DNA of 20,482 nucleotides from Stramenopiles sp. TOSAG23-2 (taxonomy: Eukaryota; Sar): the NCBI GenBank assembly GCA_900128395.1, contig LT649557.1, positions 1-20,482 on the forward strand. The letters are read 5' to 3'. The number at the start of each line of letters is the position of its first letter. Position 1 is the stretch's first letter. Under the pieces are notes generated by a model, which searched no databases, was not told the origin of the DNA, and saw nothing but the letters and a program-made list of their open reading frames with translations. Of the stretch, positions 17,536 to 20,482 are shown piece by piece. Both the position numbers and the translations under genes were made by a program.

Positions 17536-18830
17536 TTAAAACTCATCTACATCAATACGTTTACCAACATTACTACCATCCGTTCTTAATTTAAAATCTT
17601 TATATTTTTCATCACTTAAATCACAATACCATGCATCTTTGATGGTAACCCTTGCATTCATAGTATCATTGCTTTCTTTATATTTTCGTAAACTTGAACC
17701 TTTCATGAAATTACGTATTCGTATAAATAAAAAAATTTGTGTTCCAATATATGTTGTAACAATAATAATCATAAACCATGTATCTAAAAGCATCGCTAAA
17801 TTTTCATTACCAGATTTAAAAACACGATTCGTTATAAAATGTGATACAATAATTAAACCCATTACTAATAATGCGCATATTAAAGAATAATCTATATTAT
17901 TTAAATATGGCGTCGGTGGTAATCGTTCCATAACAGTCCATTGTATAGCAAAACTTGTTAAAAACATACCTAAAAATCGATGTTAAAATACATATAAAAA
18001 TGATGATGTTAAAAAAATAATGTTAAAAAAAAAAAAAGTTAAAATAACTTACCTATGACTATTTCAATTCTACCTAAAAATTCTTCCGGCGAAGCATTGA
18101 ATGTTAAACAACTTACAAGAACAATTGCCATAGTTGGAAATTGTGCTTTCCATTTATAAAATGTTGGATCTCTACTAATTTGCATAGAAAATATAATATC
18201 ATTATAAACATCACCTGAATAAGGAGATGAATGTGAAGCAAGTGCATAACTACATGCATCTACACGAAATTCACCAGATTTATTCAGTGGTGTAAATACA
18301 ACATCACATCTTTTTCCATTTTTTAATTTATAATCATATACAACATCAATATCTTTCGCTGTTTCCAGCCTTTTTTCTCCTGAAAAGCAAAAAAAAGTAT
18401 CTAATCGTATGGAGTCAAATGGAAAATTTTGCAATCGATAAAAATCTTCATCTAAATTTTGTTCCAACCTTTGTAATGGTAATATATATTGTAAAATGCA
18501 ATTATTTTCTTTACGATCAAATATAGTTGGTGGTTCTACGTTATCTTTATATGCTTTAAATGGTTTCATCATTAATTCAGGTCTCCATATATTTTCAGGT
18601 AAATCTTTTTGATTTGGCCAATCTTTTACACGAATGTCTTTCCAATATAATTTTATCATAAAATCCAATTTTAACGTTTCATGTCCACTATCACGTTCTA
18701 CACTCCAATTGTTTACACAAAAAGTAGCATGTAAAACTAACTTTTCATTGATATCACTTCCAGGTCTTGTTGAAAAATCAATAATTTTTGTTTCTGCCAT
18801 TTGTTGTTGTTCATTTACTACAACTTGCAT
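17536..18830 (-). CDS. Pentameric ligand-gated ion channel subunit without the Cys-loop disulfide (two exons)
   Basis: Exon 1 is 18053-18830 and exon 2 is 17536-17969. Together they encode 403 aa, with a Gly codon split by the intron. The extracellular domain shows the family pattern (LDFMIKLYWKD, WRPEL, then YRLQNFPFD at 131-139). M1 is near 230-246, M2 near 252-275 ending in ERLPPTPYL, M3 near 286-304 and M4 near 319-343. In M2, counting from R254 as 0', Glu256 is 2' and Leu263 is the conserved 9' gate residue. The two cysteines that normally flank FPFD are absent, as in prokaryotic channels. The M3-M4 loop is very short. A tail of about 55 residues follows M4. No signal peptide follows the ATG at 18828-18830, so an unseen upstream exon may supply it. 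Function: ligand-gated ion flux across a membrane; the ligand is unknown. Confidence 0.88.
17970..18052 (-). other. Spliceosomal intron (83 bp) in the channel gene
   Basis: On the - strand the donor is G/GTAAGTT and the acceptor is ATTTTTAG/G, after a T-rich stretch. Removing it joins the two channel frames in phase 1 exactly within M2 (VI-G-MFL), giving an uninterrupted family match. This sets the splice signals expected for this genome. Confidence 0.92.
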
Positions 18831-19053
18831 TGTTCTTGTTGATTTTCGTTGTATATATGTATATATATATATATTAAAAATTATTTCTTTGTAGAATTAC
18901 TATTCAATATAATTCCTTGATGAGTTTCTTTCGTAGTATTATATAAAAAGAATTGAACATTCCATATTTTTATACGTACCCTTTGTCTCTGATATATTTT
19001 ATATTTACGAAGAAGATTTTCTCTATTAAATAATATTAGAAATATATAGTTAG

Positions 19054-19145
19054 GGCCGAAAATCGAAAATCGAAAATCGAAAGGAGTGAAAAAGAGAGAG
19101 CAAAATTGTTGACCATAATAATACACTGTTATTATAAACATACTA
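19054..19145 (+). repeat. 92-bp direct repeat, copy 1
   Basis: Identical to 19984-20075 except for one A/G difference (19123 versus 20053). It starts GGCCGAAAATCG with three AAAATCG-type units and ends AACATACTA. The copies are 930 bp apart in the same orientation. They lack TG...CA ends, so an LTR interpretation is weak. Confidence 0.95.
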
Positions 19146-19983
19146 TTAGATACGGAAAGTCCGACCACTAAAAGGAACCGCCTGAGTGGGATACTAGTAC
19201 TACCGACATCGAAGGAGCAAGAAATAGCAAGAAAAGATTTTCCTTCCATGTGAGTGAGCGTCACGGAACGCTACTCAAAATACTGCACGCATTAAATGTA
19301 CGCAGCACGAACAGAAAACAAAATAAAAAATAACCCTTAAAATAAAAAATCCTTCCAAGAAAGGGAAAACCTTAAAAGCGTCTTAAATACAAACATATCG
19401 AGTGAAAAGAAGCATCTTTTAAGGAAAACACAGCGTTATAGCTATATCGACGCAACCAAAGAAGGTTGATAGTGTCTCGATAAAAAATTGTAAGTTTTAC
19501 AAAGATCTGGCCCATTTTCGTAAAAAGAACCAATAACCCAAAAACCACACTAAAAATTGTACACTTAAAAATAATAAATAAGAAGGGAAATGTGCACAGC
19601 GCAGCTTAGCAAAATTAAGGAACAAACACAAAAAGATAGCACCACATAATCCATTATCAGGAACTAAGATTATAATAAATTCCTCCCAATAAAATTTAAG
19701 GGTAATATAATTACTATCATAAAATGATAGGGGTAATTATAAATAAATAATACTATTTAAGTACTAAATAAATTAACTAAGGAGTTAACACCTAAATAGC
19801 ACTGATCACGCAAAAACAAATAATCAATTAGTATATATGCTGAAAAATTTACAAATTTGCAACCCGTAAATCCAATAAGCAATATAACTAACCAGCATTA
19901 AATTATAATACTTAGGTAAGATAAAACCTCTAACTCTAATTTCCAATTTCTATGCCCTGTTGAGTAAAAAATGGAATGTTAGA

Positions 19984-20075
19984 GGCCGAAAATCGAAAAT
20001 CGAAAATCGAAAGGAGTGAAAAAGAGAGAGCAAAATTGTTGACCATAATAATGCACTGTTATTATAAACATACTA
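19984..20075 (+). repeat. 92-bp direct repeat, copy 2
   Basis: Second copy of the repeat at 19054-19145. Both copies are preceded by GTTAG, with a small indel at the junction. The enclosed 838 bp has no coding capacity that I can see. Confidence 0.95.
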
Positions 20076-20482
20076 CTACTACCATACTATACGTATATGA
20101 TATAAAAAAAATTAAAAATATATCATAGACTACTGGTTGTTGGATTTATTATTTTAATTTTATACGAACTTCGTATGATGCTGCACATATTAAAAATAAA
20201 AAAAAATAAAAAAATATGATTATGATATCATAGTAGAGTCTATTAAAAGTGGTACGAGTAATATTTTATATATTTTAACCACATATTAATACGTATAAGA
20301 TACAAATTTGAGCGCTCGTACGAGTATCATAAATTAAAAAAATATACGAGTACGAGAAAGCGTTAATTAAAAAAAATGTTTTTTGTCACGATAGTTTTTT
20401 TATAGGACGCAAGAAGAAATCTATTTTACTCGTATTTTAAACACTCTCTCCCTGTTTCCTATTTCTCCCTCTTGTATTAAAA

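Larger units (their letters stand above)
18831..20482. other. Gene-poor region with direct repeats
   Basis: No convincing coding sequence is present over 1.65 kb. The + strand is strongly A-rich from about 19300 to 19980, and all frames are broken by frequent stops. Two 92-bp direct repeats bound an 838-bp segment. After 20080 the DNA is very AT-rich, with small palindromes at 20162-20176 and 20315-20324. It upholds the channel gene's promoter side near 18831-18900, including a (TA)n stretch. No rRNA or tRNA is recognisable. Confidence 0.5.

Noticed and set aside
18881..19264. 127-codon open frame on the - strand as a gene or first exon of the channel
   Set aside because: It overlaps the 92-bp repeat, has no family pattern or clear signal peptide, and no convincing splice pair links it to the channel exon.
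19054..20075. LTR retrotransposon
   Set aside because: Repeats are only 92 bp, lack TG...CA ends, and there is no primer-binding site, polypurine tract or gag/pol coding between them.
1..20482. tRNA, rRNA or CRISPR loci
   Set aside because: No cloverleaf with the conserved TTCGA-type loop, no rRNA core sequence and no spaced short repeats were seen by eye; a covariance-model scan would be decisive.

Overview
The window looks like nuclear DNA of a compact, AT-rich microbial eukaryote. It holds eight intact-looking or nearly intact protein genes. The product types are eukaryotic: a leishmanolysin-like protease, an RBR ubiquitin ligase, a JmjC protein with a signal peptide, and a pentameric ligand-gated channel with one clear 83-bp GT-AG spliceosomal intron. 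Codon use fits the standard code. Introns are rare, low-complexity Asn/Asp runs are common, and intergenic DNA is short and rich in (TA)n. A free-living protist such as a stramenopile would fit, but I cannot place the lineage from sequence alone.

Left part (1-5866). A + strand gene encodes an M8 (GP63/leishmanolysin-type) metallopeptidase whose C-terminal half looks like a tetraspanin-like four-helix membrane module. Its reading frame is broken by an exact 116-bp tandem duplication. The first 55 bases of the window are an inverted copy of the start of the same 116-bp unit. Next comes a GC-richer gene for a secreted protein with 16 cysteines, then a 98%-identical copy of the last membrane helix of the protease gene, apparently a pseudogene fragment. 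The Cys-rich gene therefore lies between two copies of the same 3' end.

Middle (5867-13746). A + strand gene encodes a basic protein with an N-terminal UIM-like helix and six copies of a YSGxGRPxxxDYxxSGxLxR module. It converges with a large - strand gene encoding a UBZ-like finger, ankyrin repeats and a complete RBR (Ariadne-type) E3 ligase. The next intergenic region contains a 155-bp MITE-like element with TA flanks. A 95-aa Asn-rich protein follows, and its 3' flank is triplicated, with two copies identical over 205 bp.

Right part (13747-20482). A multi-pass membrane protein (+) converges with a secretory or ER-lumenal ankyrin-JmjC protein (-) whose catalytic part resembles JMJD8. A two-exon pentameric ligand-gated ion channel (-) follows, lacking the canonical Cys-loop disulfide. 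The last 1.65 kb has no convincing gene. It carries two 92-bp direct repeats 930 bp apart around an A-rich, ORF-poor segment.

The genes do not form an obvious pathway. The loosest common theme is membrane and secretory proteins (protease, Cys-rich protein, multi-pass protein, JmjC, channel) plus ubiquitin-related proteins (UIM and RBR genes, which converge). The most notable points are the unusual domain fusions and the recent exact duplications, one of which could be a newly formed intron or an assembly error.
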